Assembly: GCA_949825025.1 (NCBI GenBank) | Contig: OX463778.1 | Location: forward strand, 1,936,501-2,000,500 | Source: Siphlonurus alternatus | Lineage: Eukaryota > Arthropoda > Insecta > Ephemeroptera > Siphlonuridae | DNA: 64,000 nt | Direction of reading: 5' to 3' | Shown: positions 44,160 through 64,000 of the stretch, piece by piece | How positions within the stretch are numbered: position 1 is the stretch's first letter | Layout: each line of letters opens with the position of its first letter | Position numbers and translations under genes: made by a program | The notes under the pieces: model-generated | Database searches by the model: none | What the model was told of the DNA's origin: nothing | What the model saw: the letters and a program-made list of their open reading frames with translations, nothing else

Positions 44160-45149
44160 TTAATTACATTGCATTTTCCATAAATCCAGATGTTTAGCTA
44201 CTGAATCATTGACAAAAATATGTTCCCAGAGTGTTGTGTTTTGTACTCCAACAGCTCTCCTTTGCATTATAATTCCAATACCATAATTATAAGCCCCCAA
44301 GTACAAATTATTTGTCTTAATTTTCACCAAATCATTTGAATCTTGCGGTTCAATTTGCCAAGTTGTAGAGTTATAGATCGATTCAGAAGCAGTAGTTTTT
44401 ACTTTACCATCATCATCGGCAACCAAGTATTCGTTCCCGTAGTAAATATTCTGAATGACCGTTCCTCCACTAACAACCGTGAAGTTCCACCCGGCACCGT
44501 CTTCTACTGAACCTGGGGTCCAGGTGTACACATTGCGAAGTTTACTGAACCCTTTATGTATCCAAGAACCTGCGTACATGTACTCATTAAATACGTCATT
44601 CTTCAAAGTGCACACGGCAGATCCCTGCCATACTAACAAGCGAACGATGTAAGGCAAACTTGTCTTAACTTCCTGAAACATGTTCTTATAACGTTGTTTT
44701 AATTCATCATAATGTGTCATATTCATATGCTCTTTAATTTTAATTGCCAACAAAAATATTTTAGAAGTATTTAATTGATTATTTAATTTCATTTCATTAT
44801 ATAAAGTTTTAAAAGCAATAGCACTATGTTTCATATGTACTAAATTACGAGCGAATGTTAAGATAGTATTAAAATTATTAATATCTTTATCGTATGCATT
44901 TTTAACAATTTTATGAATACTTTCATCATCATGAGACTGAGCTAATTCACGAAAAACAAAGTCAAATTTGCCTTGTTGAATGTACGAAACGTAAGTGTTA
45001 ACATCTTCCGGTTTCATTTTCTGATGTAAATTTTCATCGCCAGGTAAGTCTTTGATTGGTGGATCCATGTCATGAGGGAGAGAAGCGAGAAGACTGGGAG
45101 CGATCAGAAGTAGGAGGAGGAGAGTTATAAATTGAAAAGTCATGTTCCC
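44160..45149 (-). CDS. Secreted protein with helical N-half and trefoil-like C-half
   Basis: A predicted secreted protein of about 330 residues. The signal peptide is MTFQFITLLLLLLIAPSLLA, possibly preceded by MIGN. The N-terminal half is helical and polar (YVSYIQQGKFDFVFREL, NNFNTILTFARNLVHMKH). The C-terminal half has short aromatic repeats such as NEYMYAGSWIHK, YGNEYLVADDDG and NLYLGAYNYGIGI, spaced like the strands of a beta-trefoil. NFT, NST, NTT and NDS are potential glycosylation sites. The layout recalls insect 30K-type lipoproteins, but I could not confirm family membership. An acceptor TTTTTTTCCAG|ATC at about 45239-45240 indicates an upstream 5' UTR exon; the exon ending at 45839 (CTACAG|GTAAGA) is the best candidate. 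The Met at 45263 therefore probably lies in intron. Confidence 0.7.
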   Translation of the reverse strand, partial: GNMTFQFITLLLLLLIAPSLLASLPHDMDPPIKDLPGDENLHQKMKPEDVNTYVSYIQQGKFDFVFRELAQSHDDESIHKIVKNAYDKDINNFNTILTFARNLVHMKHSAIAFKTLYNEMKLNNQLNTSKIFLLAIKIKEHMNMTHYDELKQRYKNMFQEVKTSLPYIVRLLVWQGSAVCTLKNDVFNEYMYAGSWIHKGFSKLRNVYTWTPGSVEDGAGWNFTVVSGGTVIQNIYYGNEYLVADDDGKVKTTASESIYNSTTWQIEPQDSNDLVKIKTNNLYLGAYNYGIGIIMQRRAVGVQNTTLWEHIFVNDSVAKHLDLWKMQCN

Positions 45150-45239
45150 AATCATCGCAAACTGGCGGTCTCTTTCTGCTACTTTGTAAATATCGAAGTG
45201 CCTCGTCCGCACTAGCTGATCATTCACGCAGAAAAGATC

Positions 45240-46540
45240 TGGAAAAAAATGTCGAAGGACCATCAGAAGAGGCTTATCTCATCCATGCAGAATTAATCCA
45301 ATTTTGTTATGTGTCATTTTGATGGCGTAATGGACATAAAAAATAAAAATATAAAAAAGTATTTTGTTTTACTTAATGTTTTTATAAATAATTGTTATTT
45401 CATTATTAATTAAAAACGATCAATTTAATTATTGAAGTAAGCAGGGCTTACAATTAGTTCATTTTTTTTTTAAACAAATTTACGTCGAAGTATTTGTTTT
45501 TATTAAAGAAAATAAAGACAAGTACAGTCATCGCCTTGTAAAATTTACCTTTGTTAATCACCATAGCACGTATATAAGCATGCATGGAAATTAACAAGAC
45601 TGAAGAAAGAAAATTTTCTAAGGCGACGAGTGTACATTATAAAATAAAACGCAGAAAACGATGGTCAAATTTTACGAATAGACTTCAAGTTTAAGAATAT
45701 TCTCGTTTCCTTAGTTTTAAAAAAAGCAAACTCTTTAACACTTTAGATTATTATTAGATTATTTCTCTCTCGTATCAATTTAAGTTGAAAAAACCATTAC
45801 ACGTCACAAGACATTCGATTTTGACCTGACGATCTTACCTGTAGATGGTACGATGTCAGAACGTAGAGGAAAGTATCGCCGCGTTGCTGGGGTGTTGCGA
45901 GCCAAGAAAGAGTTGCAGGAAAGACGTCATTTTGAAACTGCAGCTTTTGTGCAATTGCAGCTGACTTAACGAAATGTAATCTGCGTTCTTTGCTCTAGGG
46001 TCAGTGATGAGTTAATTTTACATCAGCACTATTTTTATTATGAAGAAAGTTCTGTTTAGCAACTTTTAACAGTTAAAAATATTGATGTCTTAAAAAAATT
46101 CTCATGTATGTTACTGGTTTATGTGTTTTAGTAGAAATTTTAAGATTTTTAAGACATGCTTGATATTATTTTAATAAGATGCATTATTGTTAAATTAAAG
46201 ATATTGGGTTCATATATGCATGGATGTATTGATGTGAATACAATATATTAATTAGTATAACATATTTTTTATGATTGATTGACAATTCAATAAAAATACT
46301 AATAATTTCTAGAGTGAAAAAAAAATTGTTATTAGAACTGAAAAATAATTAATAATTTTCAAACAATATTTAGAAAACTAAATTATACTCTGTAATATGT
46401 ATTATCAAATTTAGTAATAATTTATTCCTCATAAAAAAGGTCTTGCACTGGTTGAACATTTAGTTGCAAAAAATTGTTATGATATAATATTTTTTGTTCT
46501 TGTTAATTTTTTGTTGGTCGCGGGTCACTTGATACTTGAT
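45240..46540. other. Intron and spacer with a candidate 5' UTR exon
   Basis: A minus-strand donor CTACAG|GTAAGA at 45839/45838 marks the end of a probable first exon of unknown length (about 45840-45960). It could serve the gene at 44160-45149 or the TRPA gene. Nothing else is recognised. Confidence 0.4.
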
Positions 46541-46544
46541 AGTG

Positions 46545-46602
46545 AAGTTTTGGCTGCTCTACCATCTTGCCAGTTTAGTTCTTGAAGGCAATAAAATTAC
46601 TG
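46545..46602 (+). other. Candidate 5' UTR exon of the yellow-family gene
   Basis: A strong donor, ATTACTG|GTAAGTAT, ends at 46602. The ATG-containing exon begins after an acceptor (CTTTGCAG) at 47437. The exon start is unknown; no TATA box is convincing. Confidence 0.4.
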
Positions 46603-47452
46603 GTAAGTATAAATTCTGTAGTTAGCCTTATGACTACAATTTGGTTATTGAACAGTAATTTACCTTGAATCTAATATATTTCTAATGCAAAACAAATACA
46701 TTTTGTGTGGTACATTAAATTCTTTATTATTACGGTTTGCAAGCCCTTCCGTTTCAGGCATTTCGTAGACCAATGAGTGACCTCTTTATTTCATCTGTAA
46801 TCAAACAAACACAGATTTGAATATTTTATTAATTATTTAAATTATTTATGATATCAGTTCTCGCCGTCTTGAAAAAGTAAAATATTTTTCAAGTTTTACG
46901 GTCACGCTCCAAAATTAAGTAGTTTTTTGTTTTGTTTTTCACAAAAAATTTTGTCACAGTAATTACTTCTTCATAACTAAATCTTGTTAAAGCAGTTGCT
47001 ATTTCAGTTAAGTTTATTTTGAGTAGGGATGTGAGACCTTGAGATCATAATATCTTTATCATTCGACCAAATCGAGAAGGAAAATATTTTTATGCAAACT
47101 AATTCTTTTTAATTTTAATATTACGTCAAAATATAATAATAGATATTATACATAGCATGATATTGCACTTTATGTTAAGGATGTTTGAGTCTTTAAACAA
47201 AAATAATTATATAAAAAAAAATATATATACCTGACGAAAGTCATCAAATTTATATTACTGTATAATATAATAAAAATATCATATGGAGATGTGGAGATCT
47301 TGTCAAATATACTGTATATCTTGGCAAATCTTGCAATACTTGTAACATATGTATATCTATATATAAAAAGGAATATATATATTAAACAGATGATCCTTAA
47401 TCAATTAGCAATTTGATGGTTAAATCCTACTTTGCAGGTATCTCCCTGCACG

Positions 47453-56466
<9,014 letters not shown>

Positions 56467-56570
56467 TTAAGTAACATACCTTCGAGGTCAAGGGTCGACT
56501 CCACCCTGATTAAGATTAATATTGTTTACAGTTTAAAGCAAAACTTTGAATGTCTGCTGATGAGGAACAT

Positions 56571-56913
56571 TTATAATGGACAACATACATGAAAATTTTT
56601 TATTGCAGAAATGAACAGAGGGTACCAAATTATGCTACTCTGAATTCTTTCAGATTTTTTAGAGACCCAGAACTATTTTTAAATAATTATTGAAAGTGCG
56701 GCCACGCCCCCTGGAGGCGTCAATAGGCATCCAGTCTCTATCCTTTTTATTAAGGCTGCAGGGGTGCCAACTGAAATCACAGGAATTTCAATAATTATTT
56801 AAAAATAGTTCCGGGTTTTAAAAAAAAATCTGAAAAAATTCAGAGTATCATAATTTGGTACCCTCTATTCATTTCTGCAATAAAAAATTTTCATGTATGT
56901 TGTCCATTACAGC
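56571..56913. mobile_element. Palindromic MITE (ATGGACAA type), copy 7
   Basis: Nearly identical in sequence and orientation to the copy at 49264-49598 (ends ATAATGGACAACATACATG and CATGTATGTTGTCCATTA). It lies just downstream of the yellow stop codon. Confidence 0.9.
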
Positions 56914-56935
56914 TTGAAATTAAATAAATACAAAT

Positions 56936-57260
56936 GGAGTATTGACCTCAAAATTTTTTATTGCAGAAATGGATAGAGCGTGCAAAGTTATGCTCCCCTG
57001 ATTTTTTTCAGATTTTTTAGAGCCCGGGAACTATATTTAAAAAATTCTTGAAAGTCATTTTTTTGTGACGTCACGCGGTGGTAAGTCCTATCTTTTTGTT
57101 AAGGAGCGGCATCTCATGACGTCACAAAAAGAACTTTCAATAATTTTTTTTAAAAATAGTTCCCGGGTTCTAAAAAATCTGAAAAAAAATCAGGGTAGCA
57201 AAACTTTGCACGCTCTATCCATTTCTGTAATAAAATAATTTGAGGTCAATACTCTATTGT
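56936..57260. mobile_element. Palindromic MITE (AATGGAGTATTGACCTC type), copy 8
   Basis: Runs from AATGGAGTATTGACCTCAAA to TTTGAGGTCAATACTCTATT, with two TGACGTCA sites in the stem (about 57066 and 57117). It is immediately downstream of the previous copy. Confidence 0.88.
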
Positions 57261-57656
57261 TTATTAATATTACGACTTATATATCATGATCCAATGAAAC
57301 TGTTTTATTATTATTTTATGTGCAAATTTTATTGATTTCAAATACAAGAAGCAGTTCTATAAATGTATAGAATAACATAGATTAACATAAAATATTGTTA
57401 AAAAGTGCCAAATGCTTGTGTTCTCCACTTTAAAAATACTCTATTAATACTATATATAATATTATAAACTAAGTAGCTTATCATAAAATGTAAATTAATA
57501 CAATAACAAAACACTTACATTTTGACGTACTCTAAAATATATCTCACTCGCTATACCTCTAGAAATACTGCTACATACAGTGAAAAAAAAATTGACATAA
57601 TTTTATGTTATATTAATTTTTCTTTTCTACGAGAAGATTAAGTTAAATTAACATAA

Positions 57657-57746
<90 letters not shown>

Positions 57747-58022
57747 TGTCATTGTATGAATAATTATTACACATTATTTCGTAACAATAAATGACAAAAT
57801 TGTATTAAGTACACAAAATAAGTGTTTTTTTTTCCCCCCTTTAATAATTTTATGCTACTTGTTCAATAATGATATTCATTATTTTATCAAGAAAACATTA
57901 TTATCCGCTTACTGTATCCAACAAACACTCCAAGTAGACCACGTACATATTGACATCTCAATTACATATAAAACAATTTACTAATTATTAAATTTAAACA
58001 CTTTCGCAACAGAAACATTTAG
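57261..58022. other. Spacer between convergent genes
   Basis: A+T-rich. It contains an (AT)n array at about 57661-57746 and no coding sequence. A minus-strand ATTAAA variant near 57840 is a possible poly(A) signal for the odorant receptor. Confidence 0.45.
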
Positions 58023-61000
58023 CTAGTTTATTTTGACCTGACTCAGGAACATGTAGTAGGAAACTGATAGGGCCAGGATCTGCAACAGTGTTTGAAAAGT
58101 AATCAGTTAATTGATTATTTATGGCAGTCGAGTATTAATATTAAAATAAATTAATTAATAAATTAAAAATGCAAGAATCTCACAAGAACAGCAGGGTTCA
58201 TACTTTCAGTGACATTTGTTAAGCCTGTATTACATGATACAATTTTCCATACAATTTTTTCTTACAAGAAAACTTCAACTCCATTTGTTTGTATTGGAAT
58301 GAAAAATTTAATGCAAAATTGTATCGTATATAATACAGGCTTTATTGGAGCAAATGTTATCAAAACTGAAATAAAAAAAGTGAAAAAGCAGCAGTTTGGT
58401 GTTCATCAAATGGCTGTCTTATTAAGAAATTATATTTAAAGCTATATTATCAAGGAAGTAGAAATACATTTCAGCTTTTTGCAAATGATAATTGAAATTG
58501 ACATAAGTGTCGTTATTTTCTAGCGTTTAATTGCATTAACTTATGAATATAATATTAGACTACGTACAAGATTGCCCGAAATGGAAATCTCAACCAATCA
58601 AAAAATTCGAAATTTCCGTTTATCTAAGAATTTCTTAGTCACAGCCAATCAGAAAATTCGAAATTTCCGTTGCGACTCGTTTCGGGCAATCATGTACCAA
58701 GTCCTGTCCAAAATTGTTTCGGAATCGGAACGGAAAAGCTCTTGACCAATCAGAAAATTAAAAAAATCCCGTTTTTTTTTTTTTTTTTGAAAATTCAAGT
58801 AAAAGGAAATTGAATTTTCTGATTGGTCGAGAGATTTTCCGATCCCGGCCAGTTCTTCTTGGACAATGATGTTCTGCAAATTAATTTCCTGAGTATACGT
58901 ACCGAGAGGAAGGTCTGTAGGGAGAGTTGGCTGAAGGGCCCCGCGTGTAGCTGCAGGGGTGTCTGACATCGCGCCGCCATCACCTCGAGAGACTTCCAGT
59001 CCCCCACGGGGCCCTCCTCGGAGCGCCAAACCTCGCCCAGACACACCGACCGAAGACGAGAACTCTGACGATTTAATTTAAATGAAAATCTCTCCCGCAT
59101 TTTTCACTAATTCTCTAACCATAGAAGGTTCAGAGTTCTGTTAAACTGGGCGTCCTTTCTTTTGTAACTGTTATAATATGAGACACATAAACATTTGAAA
59201 TTTGCAGTTTTAACGTGTTCTTTACGACACATTTAAATATAATCGTGCCTCAAGTATATGCAGATAGGTGCTATAGTGTTGACAACATTCGTATTATATT
59301 ATTTTTCCATACAGCTGCATCGCGTACGGGGGGAAAAAAACAATACGAATATTGTCAACACTAATAGCAAGTATACTTGTGACTATGTCTAATTTTTAAT
59401 TTGAGACCCAATGACCTATAAAAACTGGCCATGATAATGATATAAATATCATCAACATTTCGCTGAAAATTTCCGCTGAAACTTTTCGATGTTTTTTTTT
59501 ATCTGAAGAAACTTTATGACCCCCCTCCCCTCAGATTCCATTTGCTGACCTAGCAGCTACCCACCTTGTTCTTGACGGCGTCTGCGAGCCACGAAAAGAC
59601 GAGCAGCTCCCAGGTCACGGAACACAACGAGAAAACGTTTGTGAAGAAGCCTTGCACGGTGCGCTCGCCCTGTACATCACGTTAAAATTATTGTCATAAC
59701 AACATCATTTGAACATAAAAATATGTTATTTGGTAAAAGTATTTGTTTATTATATCAATGAAATAGCTGCATCTTAAAAATAACAAACCATTACAAGAAA
59801 TTAACATATAACTGCAGTCATATATTACATTATATATATAACAATTATTAAATTATTATAATAAAGTATATTTATGGTTTTACAAATTTAAAATATCAAC
59901 ATATCAACTTATTAACACAAAACATTCTCATCGATTAGCCTACATTTTATCTTGATCAACAGGAGTAGCACTGATTCATTAATTTTGGACTTATTTTGGA
60001 GAACAAACCTTCTCCCGGGCATATGCGGTAGCAGAGAAGCAGAGCATGAGAAGCGAGATGGTTGTCTTTAACATCATTTGCAGAGAGAACACTTCGTTCA
60101 GTTGGTCCACGAGGCTGCAGAGATCGTAAAAAACATTGTCAGAGTTTCTTTATAAGATTTGAGGCTTTGTCATCACAATAATTGTATACAAAAGAACGTA
60201 TAAAAGCCTTCATTACGCGATAAATTTTGCATACAAAGAAAATTTTCATATCCATCTGGTTAACGTAATCCCCTTTGATTAACATGTAAACCTTAGCAAA
60301 TTGACAAAAATTCTAAAATTTTTTTGAGAGGCAGATATTAGTGGTTATAAAAAGCCATAGAAAAAATTTCAAAACAATTTAACGAGCCGATTTTTTTTAA
60401 TTAATTAATTTTTTTAATTTTCAGCATATAATAGGGCTTTCCCATGGAGAGCCAAACTAAAAAATTTATTTAAAAAAATCGGCTCGTTAAATGTTTTTGA
60501 AACTTTTTCTATGGCTTTTAGGCACTAATATCTGCCTCTCAAAAAAATTTCAGAATTTTTGTCAATTTGCTAAGGTTTACATGTTAATCAAAGGGCATTA
60601 CGTCGATCAGCTGTTCGGCGTTATCTCTACCTTAAGGAAAAATTGTGTGCAATAATTTATTAGAAAAATTTTAACGTGTAATTTAAAGGCTTATTAAAAC
60701 AAAGATGTTGCTTAAACTATAAGAATTTATTCAAATATAATACAATTATGCTAGCGATGTGTGAATATAATCTACATGAAAACCATCCGTGCAGAACAGA
60801 AGATCGTACTAGATTAGCACTTTCATAAAGTTGAGCTGTCATTGTGATTTCTTAACCTGAGTAATATAGACCTTATCTTTGTATCCCTGCACGGCTGACT
60901 TGAGCTGTGAGGTAACATATCGAGCACACAGGAAATCTTGCATAAAAATTAATTACAGGTGTCGATTTAAATGACATCCAGTGTACGATACATATAACTT

Positions 61001-61886
61001 CATACTTTCAGCTCAAACATAAAAATGAGGCGATAGTTTTCAATTATTTTAATTAATGAATAGTTTTACGTTTACCCAACATTTAAGTTCCACGCACTCA
61101 CTTGATTATGAAGCAGTGCAGGTTGACACATGCCCTCACGTCGGTTTGTCCGGGGTCAAGCACTGACCTCCAACGACCTTGAAGGTCAGGACTTCGAACC
61201 CTGACTTCCTTTATCATCGCGGTTAGATGGTCGAGAAACGCTTGAGTGTACAACGTCAAATATACGAACAGAGAGAACATCCCGACACTGACTATCGAGG
61301 AAAGAATGTCCAAAATAGTATTGTAAATCGAAAAAAACATTTTAGCGTTCGAACCATCAAAAAGTGAAGGAATATAATTTAAAATTCTACCATTCCCATC
61401 ATTATATTCAATTTCCTGTACTGTAGTTGTACTGTAGAGTACACCATGTACAAATAAAATTAAAAATACATGTGATATAATTACATATTTTGCTCTATTT
61501 TTATATTTATTTAAACATAAATGAAGTTTATAAGTTACATTAAATGGAGTTTTCTTTAAAAGTTTAAATAAATAATCAAATTTGATGTAATAAATGATAA
61601 TTTGCAAGTTATTTTCAACGGCTGACATCACGGTCCAGAAGTGGTTCAGTAAAAAGTTGAGGTCGGTGATTTTGGTCGCGAAGGACGTGGCGAAGTTGCA
61701 CGAAAGGTACATCACCGAGATCACCACGAACGTTCGGTAGGCGCGACTGAGACGCCGGCGCCACCGACCCCGGGCCTCGATTTTCCAAACGCCGCTAACT
61801 TGAAATATCGTCGTGCTGAAGCCGGTGTACGCAATTAGCGGGCGAGTCGTGGCCATTCTGGGACACGAACCAAACGTATAGGACAA
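58023..61886 (-). CDS. Insect odorant receptor (7tm_6 family)
   Basis: A seven-helix odorant receptor, expected in olfactory neuron membranes as part of an ion channel with the Orco co-receptor. Five minus-strand exons join in phase: 61886-61102, 60114-60009, 59669-59565, 59064-58903 and 58079-58023, giving 404 residues; a Met ten codons in (MATTRPLIAYTGF) is an alternative start. Membrane segments include FVVISVMYLSCNFATSFA, YVIISHVFLILFVHGVLY and VSVGMFSLFVYLTLYTQAFL. Family features are HCFIINLVDQLNEVFSLQMM, LLMLCFSATAYA, SVTWELLVFSWLADAV, SSRLRSVCLGEVW, SLEVMAARCQTPLQLHAGPF and the terminal ILALSVSYYMFLSQVKIN. The 19-codon last exon was found by its TTGCAG acceptor and the conserved YY-MFLSQ motif. 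All introns are GT-AG. A foldback element lies in intron 1 and repeated GAAAATTCGAAATTTCCG motifs in intron 4. Ligand unknown. Confidence 0.93.
58565..58860. repeat. Repeated CCAATCAGAAAATTCGAAATTTCCG motifs in receptor intron 4
   Basis: Direct and inverted copies of CCAATCAGAAAATT occur near 58593, 58645, 58745 and (inverted) 58815. GCCCGAAATGGAAA near 58573 and TTTCGGGCAATC near 58680 are inverted partners. It resembles a degraded foldback element. Confidence 0.6.
59266..59372. mobile_element. Short inverted-repeat element
   Basis: GCTATAGTGTTGACAACATT then CGTATT is matched in inverse by AATACGAATATTGTCAACAC then TAATAGC, around a loop containing CGTACGGGGGGAAA. It lies in receptor intron 3. 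Confidence 0.7.
60264..60604. mobile_element. Foldback element in odorant receptor intron 1
   Basis: The left arm, CCTTTGATTAACATGTAAAC then CTTAGCAAATTGACAAAAAT, is matched by ATTTTTGTCAATTTGCTAAG then GTTTACATGTTAATCAAAGG on the right. The inner pair AACGAGCCGATTTTTTT and AAAAATCGGCTCGTT flanks a loop near 60440. Confidence 0.85.
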
Positions 61887-63860
61887 CAGAACCCTTATTT
61901 TATTGTATTTTTGAGTTAAAAATAAAACTCACTCATTTTTTTTTAATTTCTGATTTTATTTAAATGCATTTAAACAACATAAAATGTGTAAGGGAAAAAT
62001 TAGTAATGCAATTATGCTGTATTCTTTAATGAAAAAAAAAAATGTAACAATAGCTTCTAAATTTAAAAATCGTAAGAATTTTAATATTAAATATTACAAT
62101 TGCATGTTTTACAAGTTGTAATGAAAATCAACAATTTAGTGGCCCTTAAAATATTTTTATTGAATTTATATTAATATATTAATATTAATTAATAGATTTT
62201 TATTAATTGTGAATTTTGAATTTAATTATTCGTATGATAGAGAAGCATTATAATATTTTAGAAAATAATATTTCTTTAAATAAAATGACAGTAGTTGTCA
62301 AAACTCTTCAGACAGTTGTTTTTATTGCAATCTGCTTCCTGTTAGTACAATAATTTTAATTGAATAAAATGCAACTCTACTGCAGGTTATATGTAAGTCG
62401 CATATTTTTTTTAACGTTGTTAATGATTCAGAAAATTCTCTGTTGACAATTAATTACCTGTATCGTTGATTCAGACGAGGTGTTGTCTAGACAAAGTGTT
62501 GAAGATTTGTGACAACATTTGGATTGATCCCTTCTTCTTATATAGAGCCTGCATCGTTATGTAACGAAAACATTTATACTTCTTCTATGAAATTTGATTT
62601 ATTATTTATTAAATTGAAGGTGTTGAAAAATCTCTACGTATTTTCAAGTTTCAGAATTCAAAATGGTGGGAACTAACGCATATGGTGAAGAATAAACACA
62701 CTCTTATTTATTTTCTCTATATTGCATTGAATATTAACGGATAGCACGGTATGGGATTCCCCCCTCCCCATCCACGTTATCAAAATACACGTATTGCAAA
62801 ATCAAATGCTTTATTCAATCGTTATAAACTTGGATCATGTCAATAAAAATAATTCACAGTAAACGACAAAACAGTCACATAAATCAATAATTTGAAATTT
62901 AGAAACGTTGCCAAACGTTCTAAAATGTATTTTGTGTTAATCATATTGTTTGTGTACAACTATAATAAATTAAATAAGAATTCAAAACAAAAGTTTGCAT
63001 TCTTCAGTGTTTCTTACGATTTGGTTGCTCACCAGTGAGTGCGAAGGAAAAATATTTCAACTTGGTAATTCGATTTGAAATACGAACTATTATTCTGAGA
63101 AGTTTAAATCGATAACATCGAAACAACAATTCTTATATTCTGGGTAGAAACGTGTTGATTTTCTTTAACCAAGTCACACATTTATTATTTCATTAAAATT
63201 TTACAATTGGTCTCAAAAAATAAAATAAATAAATTTATATTAGGGCAGTTCAGCACTCAGATCTGTGGGGTAAGATGAGGCGGAAGGAAGGGGGGGGTGA
63301 GAGAGACTCCCATGTAAAATTCAGCAGGAGTAGAATTGCCCTTTTCTTTTAAATTTTAATTATAAAAACCTCAAACTTTAAAAACAAAGCAATAACAACA
63401 TACAACATTAATTTTTTTATACAACAATTTTGTTTCCTTTTATATTTAACGTGCTGCATAGAAAACATAAACATGGCATCAATTTTATGTTAGGCAAAAA
63501 ACATTAAATTTAATATATTATAGCTAATTTAAAGCTGAAATTTAACCTAAAAATTTTTAGCAGTAGAAGGTAGGGGAAAAATAGACAATAGAAATTATTT
63601 GTGAATAATCCCTGATACTCCAGGAAATTTGATGAAAATAATATTTTCTACAGCAATGTGATTCCATTAATTCCATATCAACAGCACACGTCTAATATTT
63701 CTTTACATAGGTTGAAAGTAAAATTGAAGTATATCAGATTTGAGTGTAATGAGAAATACAATACATTCTACGTCTACAAAATTATGAACATACGTTATGA
63801 ACAATAAAAAACATTCATTGAAACACAGCATAATAATTATTTATTATGTTTTATATTTTT
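61887..63860. other. Spacer between two probable odorant receptors
   Basis: A+T-rich. It contains the upstream region of the receptor at 58.0-61.9 kb and no other recognisable exon. No convincing core promoter is seen. Confidence 0.45.
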
Positions 63861-63911
63861 TCATTTTAATTGCGTGAGAAATACGTAGTAGCCAAACGCC
63901 GTTCCAAGAAC
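63861..63911 (-). CDS. Last exon of a second probable odorant receptor (rest outside the window)
   Basis: On the minus strand a TTGTTTCAG acceptor is followed by 16 codons, VLGTAFGYYVFLTQLK, and TGA. This matches the last exon of the neighbouring receptor (ILALSVSYYMFLSQVKIN) in length, phase (0), the Gly/Ser-Tyr-Tyr then Phe-Leu-Thr/Ser-Gln pattern, and strand. It therefore looks like the 3' end of a tandem odorant receptor gene whose other exons lie to the right of the window. The short length keeps this probable rather than certain. Confidence 0.7.
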   Translation of the reverse strand, partial: VLGTAFGYYVFLTQLK

Positions 63912-64000
63912 CTGAAACAATCAAATGAGTTCTATATAATATAATAGGAAAAGTTTCAGCTAGAAAATAAAATATTTATTTTGTGGATTTAATTTAATAA

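Noticed and set aside
45900..46005. Coding extension of the exon ending at 45839
   Set aside because: One frame stays open for about 160 bases but contains no Met before a stop, so 5' UTR is more likely.
58649..59044. 131-codon minus-strand frame beginning upstream of receptor exon 4
   Set aside because: Wrong frame through exon 4; a shadow of the receptor exon plus intron repeats.

Overview
The window looks like insect nuclear DNA. Genes are split by GT-AG introns, and short G+C-richer exons sit in very A+T-rich introns and spacers full of palindromic (MITE-like) repeats and AT or ATTT microsatellites. At least one, and probably two, insect-type odorant receptor (7tm_6) genes are present, and that family is insect-specific. 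The order of insect cannot be settled from the sequence.

Layout. 0-3.5 kb: no firm gene; a 5'-truncated non-LTR retrotransposon with target duplications lies at 2.2-2.7 kb. 3.5-5 kb (+): last two exons of an unrecognised helical protein. 7.2-8.3 kb (+): 3' end of an unrecognised membrane protein. 9.07-10.67 kb: a 1.6-kb transposon with terminal inverted repeats. 10.96-14.6 kb (+): complete seven-exon Orc4, with an E2F-type site just upstream. 15-15.7 kb: decayed LINE. 17.1-24.8 kb (-): complete eight-exon ammonium transporter (Amt), with one probable GC-AG intron and a 35-bp minisatellite copying one 3' splice site. 27.2-36.7 kb (-), perhaps to 43.1 kb: a TRPA-type ankyrin channel broken by one frameshift. 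37.7-39.5 kb (-): an intronless gene for a secreted proline-rich repeat protein, with its own TATA box, initiator and poly(A) signal; it probably lies inside the TRPA 5' intron. 44.2-45.2 kb (-): a secreted protein with a helical half and a trefoil-like half. 46.5-56.5 kb (+): complete seven-coding-exon yellow/MRJP-family gene whose introns hold many palindromic elements, including a 2.28-kb inverted repeat. 58.0-61.9 kb (-): complete five-exon odorant receptor. 63.86-63.91 kb (-): last exon of what looks like a second odorant receptor running off the window.

The genes do not form a pathway. Amt, the TRPA channel and the odorant receptors could all be sensory or transport proteins, but the window offers no evidence of co-regulation. 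The most distinctive feature is the architecture: several families of hairpin-forming elements saturate the introns, carry TGACGTCA and tRNA B-box-like motifs, and lie next to exons. No clearly new biochemical system was found. The best leads are the splice-site minisatellite, the probable GC-AG intron, the nested repeat-protein gene, the TRPA frameshift, the 2.28-kb palindrome and two related families with ATTAT-like target duplications.
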